Source of the DNA: an uncultured Eubacteriales bacterium
GTDB taxonomy: Bacteria > Bacillota > Clostridia > Oscillospirales > Oscillospiraceae
Assembly (NCBI GenBank): GCA_900550705.1
Contig: URTG01000059.1
Location: 1-9,657, forward strand
Direction of reading: 5' to 3'
Length of the DNA: 9,657 nt
A program made the position numbers and the translations under genes. Position 1 is the stretch's first letter. Every line of letters starts with the position of its first letter. The notes under the pieces were generated by a model. That model was given only the letters and a program-made list of their open reading frames with translations, was not told the origin of the DNA and searched no databases. This document shows positions 1-5,368 of this stretch, piece after piece.

Positions 1-397
1 GTTTTCTGTACGCCGGAAGATCCGACTCTGCCAGCACATTCTGAAGCGCAAACCACTGTACCCATGTGAGCTGCCAGGGAATCGGGTTGGAAAATGCATC
101 CGTCTGGCTTTCTCTTATCTCGTCGCCGCCGGATTGGCTTGGGAACCAGCCGGTCAGCAGCGGCATATCGTTCTCCTGATAAAATTTCAGTGAAAAGCTG
201 CTGTAGTAATTCCTGTGGTTCTGCCGCCACTCAAATTCCACCAGTTCCTTGCCGGCTCTGTATGCATCCGGGTTTTCCATCCTGTCTCCGTCTTTGATCT
301 GTGACGTTACAACAAGCCGATACAGCGAGCATCCTGTCAGCGCAAGCAGGGCAATTACCGAAACGGTAATCAGCGCAGCTTTCACTGCCGATTTCAC
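1..397 (-). CDS. Lipoprotein of unknown function, partial (C-terminus off the left edge)
   Basis: Read from the minus strand from a GTG start at 397; 132 residues are visible before the window ends. The N-terminus is a lipoprotein signal peptide: K2 and K6, a hydrophobic stretch at about residues 8-20, then a lipobox L20-T21-G22-C23, so the mature protein should be lipid-anchored at Cys23 on the outer face of the membrane. The rest is polar and aromatic-rich (many Trp, Tyr and Phe at residues 55-117) with no further membrane segment. I recognise no family. The GTG overlaps the TGA of the preceding zinc-ribbon remnant (GTGA), with GGGGAT about 8 bases upstream as a weak ribosome binding site, so the two were once translationally coupled. 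Its codons use more A/T at third positions than the genes to the right, so it may belong to a different genomic background. Confidence 0.75.
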   Translation of the reverse strand, partial: MKSAVKAALITVSVIALLALTGCSLYRLVVTSQIKDGDRMENPDAYRAGKELVEFEWRQNHRNYYSSFSLKFYQENDMPLLTGWFPSQSGGDEIRESQTDAFSNPIPWQLTWVQWFALQNVLAESDLPAYRK

Positions 398-627
398 GTC
401 AGATCCCCGTCGTCAAACGGGTCTCCGCATTCGGGGCAGAACTTCGGCGGATGCGCGGGATCAGCCGGCTCCCAGCCGCATTTGTCGCACTTGTACTGCG
501 GAACACCGGCCGGCTTCGGTTTGCCGCATTCGGCGCAGAATTTGCCCTTGTTCACCGCGCCGCAGCTGCACGTCCAGCCGTCTGCCTGCGATTCCGGCTT
601 TTTGGTGCCGCATTCCGGGCAAAATTT
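394..627 (-). pseudogene. C-terminal zinc-ribbon remnant of an SPFH/virion-core-like protein
   Basis: About 77 residues are open on the minus strand up to a TGA at 394-396. They hold repeated zinc-knuckle motifs: FCPECG, then CSCG with FCAECG, then KCDKCGWEP with FCPECGDPFDD at the end. The series of double ribbons ending in that last motif is typical of the C-terminus of SPFH-domain, virion-core-like bacterial proteins; this rests on family memory, not a search. The SPFH domain is absent: upstream is the terminator of the flavoprotein gene and then its stop codon, in the same frame, and there is no ATG, GTG or TTG with a ribosome binding site before the ribbons. It is therefore a truncated 3' end, probably not expressed as such. 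It was the upstream partner of the lipoprotein gene, which it overlaps by 4 bp. The exact left end of the remnant is uncertain by some 10 bases. Confidence 0.7.
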
Positions 628-660
628 TCCCGGACCGCGCTCGCAGTCCGGGGAAATTTT
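621..660 (-). terminator. Rho-independent terminator of the flavoprotein gene
   Basis: The arms 621-635 and 646-660 form a 15-bp inverted repeat with one mismatch and a 10-base loop. On the minus strand the GC core (CCCGGAC with GTCCGGG) is flanked by A/T runs, and the right arm ends in AAAATTTT. It starts three bases after the TGA at 664-666. The T-run also forms the first codons (Lys-Phe) of the zinc-ribbon remnant, so the breakpoint lies within or next to it. Confidence 0.65.
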
Positions 661-663
661 CGT

Positions 664-1287
664 TCAGTCCGCCGCCGGCTCAAAATCGCTGGCTGGGTGC
701 TTGCAGATGGGGCAGACGAAGTCGGCGGGCAGGGTCTCCCCTTCGTAGATATAACCGCACACAGTACACACCCAGCGCTTCTTTCCAGGCTCGGCGGCGG
801 GGGCGGCAGGGCGAGGCTTGATGCTGGCCTGGTAATAGGCATAGGTGGCGCTGTTCTCCCGGCTGAGGGTGTCCCCCTCCACCACGTCGGCCACAAATAG
901 GGTGTGGGTACCCAGGTCCATGGTGGAGACGACCTTGCAGGACAGCCAGGCGTTCGTCCCCTCTGTCACGGCCAGCAGGCCGTTTTCCGTGCGTGTGGCG
1001 TGGGCAAAGCCCTGGAACTTGTCTACGTCCCGGCCCGACTGAAAGCCGAACCGCTGAAACAGGGAAAAATCGGCCTTTTCGGTGAGGACAGACAGGTTGA
1101 ACGCCCCCGTCTCCAGGACCATATCGTGGGTGAAATTGCTCTTGTTCACGGTGATGAGCACCCGGTTTGGCTGGCTGGTCACCTGGATGCCGGTGTTGAT
1201 GATGCAGCCGCTGTCCTTCTCCCCCCGGCGGGCGGTCAGGACGAACAGACCATAACTGAGCGCATACATGGCTTTCGGGTCTTTCAT
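664..1287 (-). CDS. hrb: Flavin reductase-rubredoxin fusion (high molecular weight rubredoxin type)
   Basis: 207 residues. Residues 1 to about 150 are a flavin-reductase-like FMN-binding domain (MYALSYGLFVLTA at the start, GFQSGRDVDKF near 81-91). After a Pro/Ala-rich linker (158-168), residues 171-207 are a short rubredoxin with Cys174, Cys177, Cys192 and Cys195 (WVCTVCGYIYEGE and CPIC), which should hold one iron. In Moorella the same architecture, Hrb, passes electrons from NADH to the flavodiiron protein FprA for NO or O2 reduction in the cytoplasm; that role is inferred here, since no FprA gene lies in the window. The ATG at 1287 has a perfect AAGGAGGT 8 bases upstream (1296-1303). The gene has its own promoter (1333-1361) and terminator (621-660), so it is probably a single-gene unit. 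The domain assignment is firm; the physiological partner is not. Confidence 0.9.
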   Translation of the reverse strand: MKDPKAMYALSYGLFVLTARRGEKDSGCIINTGIQVTSQPNRVLITVNKSNFTHDMVLETGAFNLSVLTEKADFSLFQRFGFQSGRDVDKFQGFAHATRTENGLLAVTEGTNAWLSCKVVSTMDLGTHTLFVADVVEGDTLSRENSATYAYYQASIKPRPAAPAAEPGKKRWVCTVCGYIYEGETLPADFVCPICKHPASDFEPAAD

Positions 1288-1332
1288 TGGATAAAACCTC
1301 CTTCAGATTGGTCGGACCTTCTTCCTGCTGTC

Positions 1333-1361
1333 AGCATAACACATCTTGCTCTCAATTACAA
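1333..1361 (-). promoter_or_regulatory. Promoter of the flavoprotein gene
   Basis: On the minus strand there is a -35 TTGTAA (1356-1361), a 17-base spacer and a -10 TATGCT (1333-1338) preceded by TG one base upstream (extended -10). An A/T-rich tract at 1350-1395 lies just upstream like an UP element. Transcription would start near 1326, giving a leader of about 40 bases. I see no operator-like repeat. Confidence 0.6.
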
Positions 1362-1424
1362 TATAAAAACGATAATTATTATTGTTTATTTTTCATCAGG
1401 AAGTCTTACCACAAGTCAGCTTGG

Positions 1425-1470
1425 CATAAAAATTCCGTTCTCCCAGCTGGGGAAGAACGGAATTTTTATG
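1425..1470 (-). terminator. Strong terminator of the phosphatase-GNAT gene
   Basis: The arms 1425-1441 and 1454-1470 form a perfect 17-bp inverted repeat around a 12-base centre that can pair further (CCC with GGG). The outer stem is AAAAATTCCGTTCT with AGAACGGAATTTTT, giving a GC-containing stem ending in T5 on either strand. It begins 3 bases after the stop of the gene at 1474, so it terminates that gene and separates it from the flavoprotein promoter; it could work in both directions. Confidence 0.85.
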
Positions 1471-1473
1471 CGT

Positions 1474-2631
1474 TCAGCGTTCGTAGCCGATGTACTTTTC
1501 CAGGATGTCCAGGGGCACCCGGCTGCCCTGCTCCTCGCCGATTTTACAGAAGCCGTATTTTCCATAAAAATACCGCGCGTGGTCGTTGTAGGGGGCGCAG
1601 CGCAGGCGGAGCTTATCCCGGCCCAGGGGGCGGTAGAAGGACACGGCCTGCCCGATGAGCTGAACGCCCAGATTCTGCGCCCGCCGCTGGGGCACGATGT
1701 AGCAGAAGGGGATATAGCCCGCGTTGTCCCCCCGGCAGCGCTCCGGGTCCAGCTGGAGGATGCCCGCCGGCTCCGCGCCGGCCATGGCCACCGTCACCCC
1801 CCAGGGGGTGCGGGACAGGTGCTCCTCGGCCGCCCGAAGGAACCCCGCTCCGTCGAAGGGGATGCCGGTCCCGTGGGTGCCCGTCCAGGCGTTGCGCCGG
1901 GCGGCGAGATAGAAGTCCCGCTCCCGGGGCCAGTCCGCCGGGCGGAACCACAGGCTGGTGTCCAGCAGGCGGCTGCTGTTCCCGAACCACTTCTGGCTCT
2001 GACCGGCGGGGGCGGGCTCCAGCTCGTCCAGATGGGAGCGGTCCATCTCATACTTTACGGTAAACGTCCCGTCTTCATAGGTCAGGCAGGTGACGGCGGT
2101 GTTGGCGCTGTGGCCCTGCCGGGCCCAGTCGGCGGGGGCCACACCCTTGATGTTGGACACAGCCTGGCGGATGGCCGTGCCGTGGCTGAACACCGCCACC
2201 GTCTGCCCCGGGTGGGCGGCGGCAATGCGGTGCAGGGCCCGCTCCACCCGCAGACCCAGGCCGCCGAAGCTGTCGCCGTTGGGGGCCTGCCAGGAGGGGT
2301 CGTTGGTCAGAAAGCGGTCCAGCTCCTGGGGCACCCGGCGGGCCGCTTCGCCCCAGGTCCAGTTCTCCCAGTCGCCCATGTGGATCTCCCGCAGGTCGGG
2401 GTCGGTGTGCAGCTCCAGCCCCTTGGGGAGGGTGACTGCCCGGGCGGTGGTCATGGTGCGGTACAGGTCGCTGGAATAGACGGCGTCCACCGGGATGTCC
2501 CGAAAGCGCCGGGCCAGTGCTTCGATTTGCAGAAAGCCGTGGTCGGTGATGAGGGAATTATACCAGCCCTGAATGCGGCGGTAGAGGTTGCCCTCCGCCT
2601 CGGCGTGGCGAATAAGGTACAGCGTGGTCAT
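1474..2631 (-). CDS. Histidine phosphatase-GNAT acetyltransferase fusion protein
   Basis: 385 residues. Residues 1 to about 200 are a histidine phosphatase (phosphoglycerate-mutase-like) domain: LYLIRHAEAEGN with R8 and phospho-acceptor H9, R58 in SSDLYRT, E82 in REIHMGDWE, and H150 in FSHGTA, so the catalytic set is complete. After a linker (about 204-225), residues 226-385 are a GNAT N-acetyltransferase domain, with an acetyl-CoA-loop-like segment (RRAQNLGVQLIG, 317-327) and the typical NDHARYFYGKYGF ending (349-361). The phosphatase substrate and the acetyl acceptor cannot be read from sequence; such enzymes are usually cytosolic. The reading frame is open further upstream to 2901, but ATG 2631 is chosen because AAAGGAG (2640-2646) sits 8 bases upstream, the RHA motif then lies at the normal distance, and the upstream part overlaps the SLH gene. 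No separate promoter is visible in the 85-base gap, so it may be co-transcribed with the SLH gene. Confidence 0.9.
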   Translation of the reverse strand: MTTLYLIRHAEAEGNLYRRIQGWYNSLITDHGFLQIEALARRFRDIPVDAVYSSDLYRTMTTARAVTLPKGLELHTDPDLREIHMGDWENWTWGEAARRVPQELDRFLTNDPSWQAPNGDSFGGLGLRVERALHRIAAAHPGQTVAVFSHGTAIRQAVSNIKGVAPADWARQGHSANTAVTCLTYEDGTFTVKYEMDRSHLDELEPAPAGQSQKWFGNSSRLLDTSLWFRPADWPRERDFYLAARRNAWTGTHGTGIPFDGAGFLRAAEEHLSRTPWGVTVAMAGAEPAGILQLDPERCRGDNAGYIPFCYIVPQRRAQNLGVQLIGQAVSFYRPLGRDKLRLRCAPYNDHARYFYGKYGFCKIGEEQGSRVPLDILEKYIGYER

Positions 2632-2672
2632 GGGAACCGCTCCTTTATTTGTCTCCCAAGTCTTTTTTCCTG

Positions 2673-2696
2673 CTCCGCCCCCTGCGGGGGGCGGAG
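2673..2696 (-). other. GC-rich stem-loop between the SLH and phosphatase genes
   Basis: The arms 2673-2682 and 2687-2696 form a perfect 10-bp stem (CTCCGCCCCC with GGGGGCGGAG) closed by a 4-base loop. On the transcribed minus strand it is followed by an A-run (CAGGAAAAAAG), not a T-run, so it is not a standard terminator. It may slow or partly stop transcription, or protect the upstream mRNA's 3' end, between two genes that otherwise look co-transcribed. Confidence 0.5.
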
Positions 2697-2716
2697 TGTG
2701 GGGTTCATCCGGGCTG

Positions 2717-3910
2717 TTACCGGTCGGTCGTCCGGTCCGTTCCGTTCTCCGCCAGGGTGGCGGTGCGGAACTGCCGCAGCACCGCGGCCAACTCCGCCCG
2801 GGTGACGCTGCGGCCGGGCCGCAAGGTCCCGTCCTGATAGCCGGACAGCAGGCCCTGGCCCACGGCCCATTCCAGGCCGCTCCCGGCCCAGGCGGAGACA
2901 TCCCCCCCGTCGGTAAAGCGGGACAGGTCCGCCCCGTCCGCCGTCTCCCCCCGGGACGCCCCGGCGTAGTCGGCGTATTTCGTCAGCACCAGGGCCAGCT
3001 GCTCCCGGCTCAAGGCCCCGTCCGGGCCGAAGCTCCGGGCGGTGACGCCGGAGAGGATGCCCTGCTCCGTGCACCAGGCCACAGCGGTGGCATACCACAC
3101 GCCGGGGTCCACATCCCGGAAGGACGCGGCCTGCTCCGGCTGCTGCGAGCCGCCCAGCCGCCACAGCAGCTGGGCCATCTGGGCCCGGGTGACTGTGCCG
3201 TCGGGGGTGAACCGGTCGCCGCCGGTGCCCGACATGAGGCCCAGGTCCATCACATACTCCACGGCCTCGTAGTACCAGGCCCCGGCCTTGACGTCGGAGG
3301 GGAGAATGACCTTGTCAAAGGCCCGGACGTAGTAGGACTGCTCCTGCTTCCCGTCGGCGCTGTGCAGGGTGAACAGATAGAGGACGCTGTCCGGGTCCTG
3401 GCTGCCGGAGGCGGACAGCAGGCCGGAGGCGGCCCGCTCCTTCAGCACCTCGCTCCCCCGCCGAATCAGGGTCTGGACCGACAGCCCGCAGGCCTGCCCG
3501 GCGGCCAGCAGCACCCTGCCGGACCAGGGGGTCAGGGCGCCCTGGCCGCTGAGACTGTCATACACCGGGGCGCTCTCCCCGTCCAGCATCTCATAGACCC
3601 CGTCGCCGTTCAGGTCGGTGAGGTAGTCCACACTGACCCAGGTGTCGGCGGTGTTGGGCCGGACGTAGAAGGCGCTCTCCCCCGCCACCCGGTTGATCTG
3701 GCAGGCATATTGCAGCGAGCTGTATTTGCGGAAGGTCCCGCCGCTGCGGCGGTACAGGTCCACCCGAAGGGTCTGCTGGGGAAAGTCCATCTGCTCCCCG
3801 TCCATGAGAAAGTCGGCCCAGCGGCTGTCGGCCGCCCCGGCGCTGCCCACCAGGGCACACACCAGCGCCAGGGCCACCAGCAGCGCGGACCATCGTTTTG
3901 TCTGAATCAT
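2717..3910 (-). CDS. Exported protein with three SLH (S-layer homology) domains
   Basis: 397 residues. Residues 1-27 are a signal peptide (K5-R6, hydrophobic core at about 8-22, cleavage near SAGA-ADS at 26-27). Residues 28 to about 200 form an unrecognised exported domain with an EF-hand-like loop DLNGDGVYE at 99-107. Three SLH modules follow at about 205-252, 264-312 and 331-380, each with the usual pattern of a W/Y-rich start, an 'LG.M.G' or 'QG.LSG' turn, F/L-x-P-D/G, and TRAQ/SREQ/TRAE. SLH domains anchor proteins non-covalently to pyruvylated secondary wall polymers, so it should be displayed on the cell wall. The ATG at 3910 has AAAGGAG (3917-3923) 6 bases upstream; the frame is open to 4033, but an earlier start would lie upstream of the predicted transcription start. 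It has its own promoter (3977-4005) and a hairpin-rich leader. The ligand or function of the N-terminal domain is unknown. Confidence 0.9.
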   Translation of the reverse strand: MIQTKRWSALLVALALVCALVGSAGAADSRWADFLMDGEQMDFPQQTLRVDLYRRSGGTFRKYSSLQYACQINRVAGESAFYVRPNTADTWVSVDYLTDLNGDGVYEMLDGESAPVYDSLSGQGALTPWSGRVLLAAGQACGLSVQTLIRRGSEVLKERAASGLLSASGSQDPDSVLYLFTLHSADGKQEQSYYVRAFDKVILPSDVKAGAWYYEAVEYVMDLGLMSGTGGDRFTPDGTVTRAQMAQLLWRLGGSQQPEQAASFRDVDPGVWYATAVAWCTEQGILSGVTARSFGPDGALSREQLALVLTKYADYAGASRGETADGADLSRFTDGGDVSAWAGSGLEWAVGQGLLSGYQDGTLRPGRSVTRAELAAVLRQFRTATLAENGTDRTTDR

Positions 3911-3928
3911 ACTTTGCTCCTTTCCTCT

Positions 3929-3968
3929 CCCCCGCAGTCGGGGGCGGACCGGCGCGGCGTTGCGCCGG
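3929..3968 (-). other. Two tandem hairpins in the leader of the SLH gene
   Basis: In the leader, the arms 3949-3955 and 3962-3968 (CCGGCGC with GCGCCGG) and the arms 3929-3934 and 3939-3944 (CCCCCG with CGGGGG) form two GC-rich hairpins. The predicted transcript start is near 3970, so the mRNA would begin with the first hairpin and leave only the stretch with the ribosome binding site unpaired. This could stabilise the 5' end. Confidence 0.5.
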
Positions 3969-3976
3969 ATGGAGTT

Positions 3977-4005
3977 AGTATACCAAAAAATGGCGGCTTT
4001 ATCAA
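3977..4005 (-). promoter_or_regulatory. Promoter of the SLH-domain gene
   Basis: On the minus strand there is a -35 TTGATA (4000-4005), a 17-base spacer containing a T-run, and a -10 TATACT (3977-3982). This is near-consensus for the housekeeping sigma factor and gives a leader of about 60 bases. Confidence 0.8.
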
Positions 4006-4088
4006 GATAGGGGGAAAAGGCTGGCAAAATCACGGAGAATTGCGGTCAGAGCTCCCCCTGATTTCTCAACCGTTCCAATAATGCCTAG

Positions 4089-4110
4089 CACCTGCCGCCT
4101 ATGGCAGGTG
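4089..4110. other. Stem-loop downstream of the antitoxin gene
   Basis: The arms 4089-4096 and 4103-4110 (CACCTGCC with GGCAGGTG) form a perfect 8-bp stem with a 6-base loop. It lies 22 bases past the antitoxin stop. The minus-strand sequence after it is not T-rich, while on the plus strand a T6 follows only after 9 more bases. It may weakly end the toxin-antitoxin transcript, but it is not a convincing terminator. Confidence 0.35.
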
Positions 4111-4131
4111 GGGCGGGGAATTTTTTGTTGT

Positions 4132-4425
4132 TTACTGTGCATTTCCTGGTTTGGGGACAAATTCAATCTTCAAGGCCATGCCCATTCCATCTGCAAGTCT
4201 TTTCAAAAGGTTTACCGTCGGATTTCTGGTTCCATTCTCTAGCTTGCTAATATCCGCCTGGTTGATTCCAGTCCTCTGGGCTAATTCCGCCTGGGTCAAG
4301 TTTTGAGATACCCTTGCCGCTATGATTGCCCGGATCACATCAAATTCCGGCTGAAGCGCCTCATACTCCCGCACAAAATCCGCATTTTTCATCTGTTCCC
4401 GCTTAAATTGTGTCAGTGTTTTCAT
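4132..4425 (-). CDS. higA: HigA-like antitoxin, XRE-family helix-turn-helix protein
   Basis: 97 residues. The N-terminal part (1 to about 30) is charged and helical. Residues about 31-90 are an XRE/Cro-type helix-turn-helix: VSQNLTQAELAQRTGINQADISKLENGTRNPTV holds the classic Q-x-E-L-A, the turn, and the recognition helix followed by S-K-L-E-N-G. It would bind DNA, neutralise the toxin encoded just upstream, and repress the shared promoter, probably at the palindrome 4801-4820. Its ATG overlaps the toxin's TGA (ATGA at 4422-4425), so translation is coupled, in the toxin-first order typical of higBA. Base composition is visibly more A/T-rich than the flanking genes, which fits horizontal acquisition. 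The fold is certain; the name higA rests on gene order and the toxin family. Confidence 0.85.
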   Translation of the reverse strand: MKTLTQFKREQMKNADFVREYEALQPEFDVIRAIIAARVSQNLTQAELAQRTGINQADISKLENGTRNPTVNLLKRLADGMGMALKIEFVPKPGNAQ

Positions 4426-4778
4426 GCATTTTTCATCCTTTCTAAAAAATCTGTACGGCGCTGTTTCGCAAGTCGAATTTCTTCCGGAGGCGTTCTCTGC
4501 GTCTTCTTCACAAAGCCGTTCGTCAGCACTATGTTTCCCTCATAATAGAAGAAATACAGCACTCTCGTGATATTACTCCCCACCTTGCAGCGAAGCTCAA
4601 AAATTCCATCTTCAATCGGCTTGCTATACGGTGCTCTCAGTTGATTCCCATTTTCTGCTAGAATTTCTAGCAGACCAGTCAGCTTCGCTCTCATTTTCGT
4701 GTCCAACTGAAGCATAAATTCTTCCACCGGACACGCACCGTTTTCGCGTTCATAAAATATTACTTCAAACTGCGGCAT
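4422..4778 (-). CDS. higB: HigB-like toxin, RelE/ParE superfamily (phage Gp49-like)
   Basis: 118 residues. The profile matches the Gp49-like HigB branch of the RelE/ParE fold: a first strand (QFEVIFYERENG, 3-14), two helices with V-E-E-F and L-x-x-L-L-E-I-L, then G-I-F-E-L-R-C (about 72-78), R-V-L-Y-F-F-Y (about 86-92) and a C-terminal helix after the FVKKTQRTP segment (103-111). Family members cleave mRNA on the ribosome; this is a family inference. The frame is open to 4826, but the -35 box (4821-4826) and -10 box (4798-4803) lie inside that extension, so the start is ATG 4778, with GAGG (4787-4790) 8 bases upstream and only about a 13-base leader. It precedes and overlaps the antitoxin by 4 bp. 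It is A/T-rich relative to its surroundings. Confidence 0.85.
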   Translation of the reverse strand: MPQFEVIFYERENGACPVEEFMLQLDTKMRAKLTGLLEILAENGNQLRAPYSKPIEDGIFELRCKVGSNITRVLYFFYYEGNIVLTNGFVKKTQRTPPEEIRLAKQRRTDFLERMKNA

Positions 4779-4797
4779 CTGCTTATCCTCTGTTTCT

Positions 4798-4826
4798 ATT
4801 ATATGGTATATATGCCATATTGTCAA
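4798..4826 (-). promoter_or_regulatory. Fully consensus promoter of the toxin-antitoxin operon
   Basis: The minus strand reads TTGACA (4821-4826), a 17-base spacer, then TATAAT (4798-4803), an exact match to the housekeeping consensus. The -35 box begins immediately after the stop codon (4827-4829) of the upstream gene. Transcription would start near 4791. Confidence 0.9.
4801..4820. promoter_or_regulatory. Operator-like palindrome in the toxin-antitoxin promoter
   Basis: The 20-base sequence ATATGGTATATATGCCATAT is palindromic except for one mismatched pair, with ATATGG/CCATAT half-sites. It fills the spacer and enters the -10 box. A helix-turn-helix antitoxin bound here would block RNA polymerase, which fits the autoregulation usual for such modules. 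That the antitoxin binds here is inference. Confidence 0.6.
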
Positions 4827-5036
4827 TCACTCACTTACCTTACTCCCCTCCACACAGATCCACGTTGTCCCCGCCTTGCGGTTGACGCGGATGTCGCGGA
4901 AGCCGGCGCGGTCCAGCAGGGCGAAGAACTCCTCCGGGGTTGGGTTGAAGCGGCGGAGCATGGCCGCGCCGTCCGCCCCCTGGGGGCAGCGGGGGTTGCC
5001 CGCCTGGGTAATCTCCCGCTGGGTCCCGGGCTCCAT
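4827..5036 (-). CDS. Small protein resembling an internally deleted class I methyltransferase
   Basis: 69 residues. Residues 1-26 (MEPGTQREITQAGNPRCPQG and on to AAML) look like the N-terminus of a family of class I SAM-dependent methyltransferases, and residues 33-66 (PTPEEFFALLDRAGFRDIRV, then TTWICVEG) look like a methyltransferase C-terminus. The roughly 140-residue Rossmann core with the SAM-binding GxGxG motif is missing, and the two ends join in frame near MLRRFN (26-31). It therefore cannot be a normal methyltransferase. Start ATG 5036 is chosen because GAGGAGAG stands 6 bases upstream; an ATG at 5054 overlaps the previous gene's stop (ATGA) and is an alternative that adds six residues. 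The toxin-antitoxin -35 box abuts its TGA. The family reading is from memory and moderate; it may also be a genuine small protein. Confidence 0.55.
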   Translation of the reverse strand: MEPGTQREITQAGNPRCPQGADGAAMLRRFNPTPEEFFALLDRAGFRDIRVNRKAGTTWICVEGSKVSE

Positions 5037-5050
5037 GGTGCTCTCTCCTC

Positions 5051-5368
5051 TCATCCTAATACCTCGAACAGACTGCCCCACAGGCGGTCCAGGTCCTCAA
5101 AGCGCACACCGTCGTGCAGACAGACGGCGGCTCCGTCCTCTGCCCGGGCCAGGAAAATGCCCTGCCGGGCCAGGGCGGACAGCACCCCGTCCGGCGCCCG
5201 GCCGGGGAAGCGGAGGGTCACCCGTCCTGTGCTCTGGTCCGCCGACTGCACCTGGGGGCCGCCGGGGCCGAAGTCCTCCATCCGGGCCTTGCAGTGCCGG
5301 ACCAGGCGGGCCAGCCGGGCGGGGTCGTGGGGCGTGTTTGTCCTCCGGTCAAAATGCAGCTCATTCAT
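5051..5368 (-). CDS. Unrecognised 105-residue protein in a coupled operon
   Basis: 105 residues, cytosolic by composition: no signal peptide or membrane segment. The N-terminal half is basic with a helix rich in Arg and Leu (ARLARLVRHCKARM, 17-30). The C-terminal half (about 50-103) reads as a small alpha/beta unit (VTLRFPGRAPDGVLSALARQ, then GIFLARAEDG, then RFEDLDRLWGSLFEVL) with a faint likeness to the small domain of fold-type I aminotransferases or cysteine desulfurases; there is no PLP lysine domain, so I assign no enzyme activity. Coding is supported by strong G/C third-position bias in this frame and by its place: ATG 5368 overlaps the TGA of the deacetylase-like gene, and its TGA overlaps an ATG of the next small gene, so all three should be translated in a coupled way. 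Function unknown. Confidence 0.7.
   Translation of the reverse strand: MNELHFDRRTNTPHDPARLARLVRHCKARMEDFGPGGPQVQSADQSTGRVTLRFPGRAPDGVLSALARQGIFLARAEDGAAVCLHDGVRFEDLDRLWGSLFEVLG

Noticed and set aside
249..900. Overlapping plus-strand frames at the left end
   Set aside because: They are opposite the lipoprotein, zinc-ribbon and rubredoxin codons, and their Arg/Ser/Pro-rich translations have no domain.
904..2805. Plus-strand open frame of 633 codons
   Set aside because: It lies antisense to the flavoprotein and phosphatase-GNAT genes, which have clear motifs and ribosome binding sites. Its protein is low-complexity (Gly, Ala, Pro, Val) as expected from antisense of GC-rich codons.
2632..2901. 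N-terminal extension of the phosphatase-GNAT gene
   Set aside because: It lacks a ribosome binding site, has out-of-family sequence, and overlaps the SLH gene in another frame.
3911..4033. N-terminal extension of the SLH gene
   Set aside because: It would place the start upstream of the predicted promoter and bury the signal peptide inside the protein.
2588..4081. Plus-strand open frame of 497 codons
   Set aside because: It is antisense to the SLH gene, with no recognisable motif or ribosome binding site.
4089..4110. Convincing intrinsic terminator for the toxin-antitoxin operon
   Set aside because: The stem is good, but no T-run follows on the transcribed strand; kept only as a stem-loop.
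4779..4826. N-terminal extension of the toxin
   Set aside because: The extension is the promoter itself (-35 and -10 boxes), so it cannot be transcribed from there.
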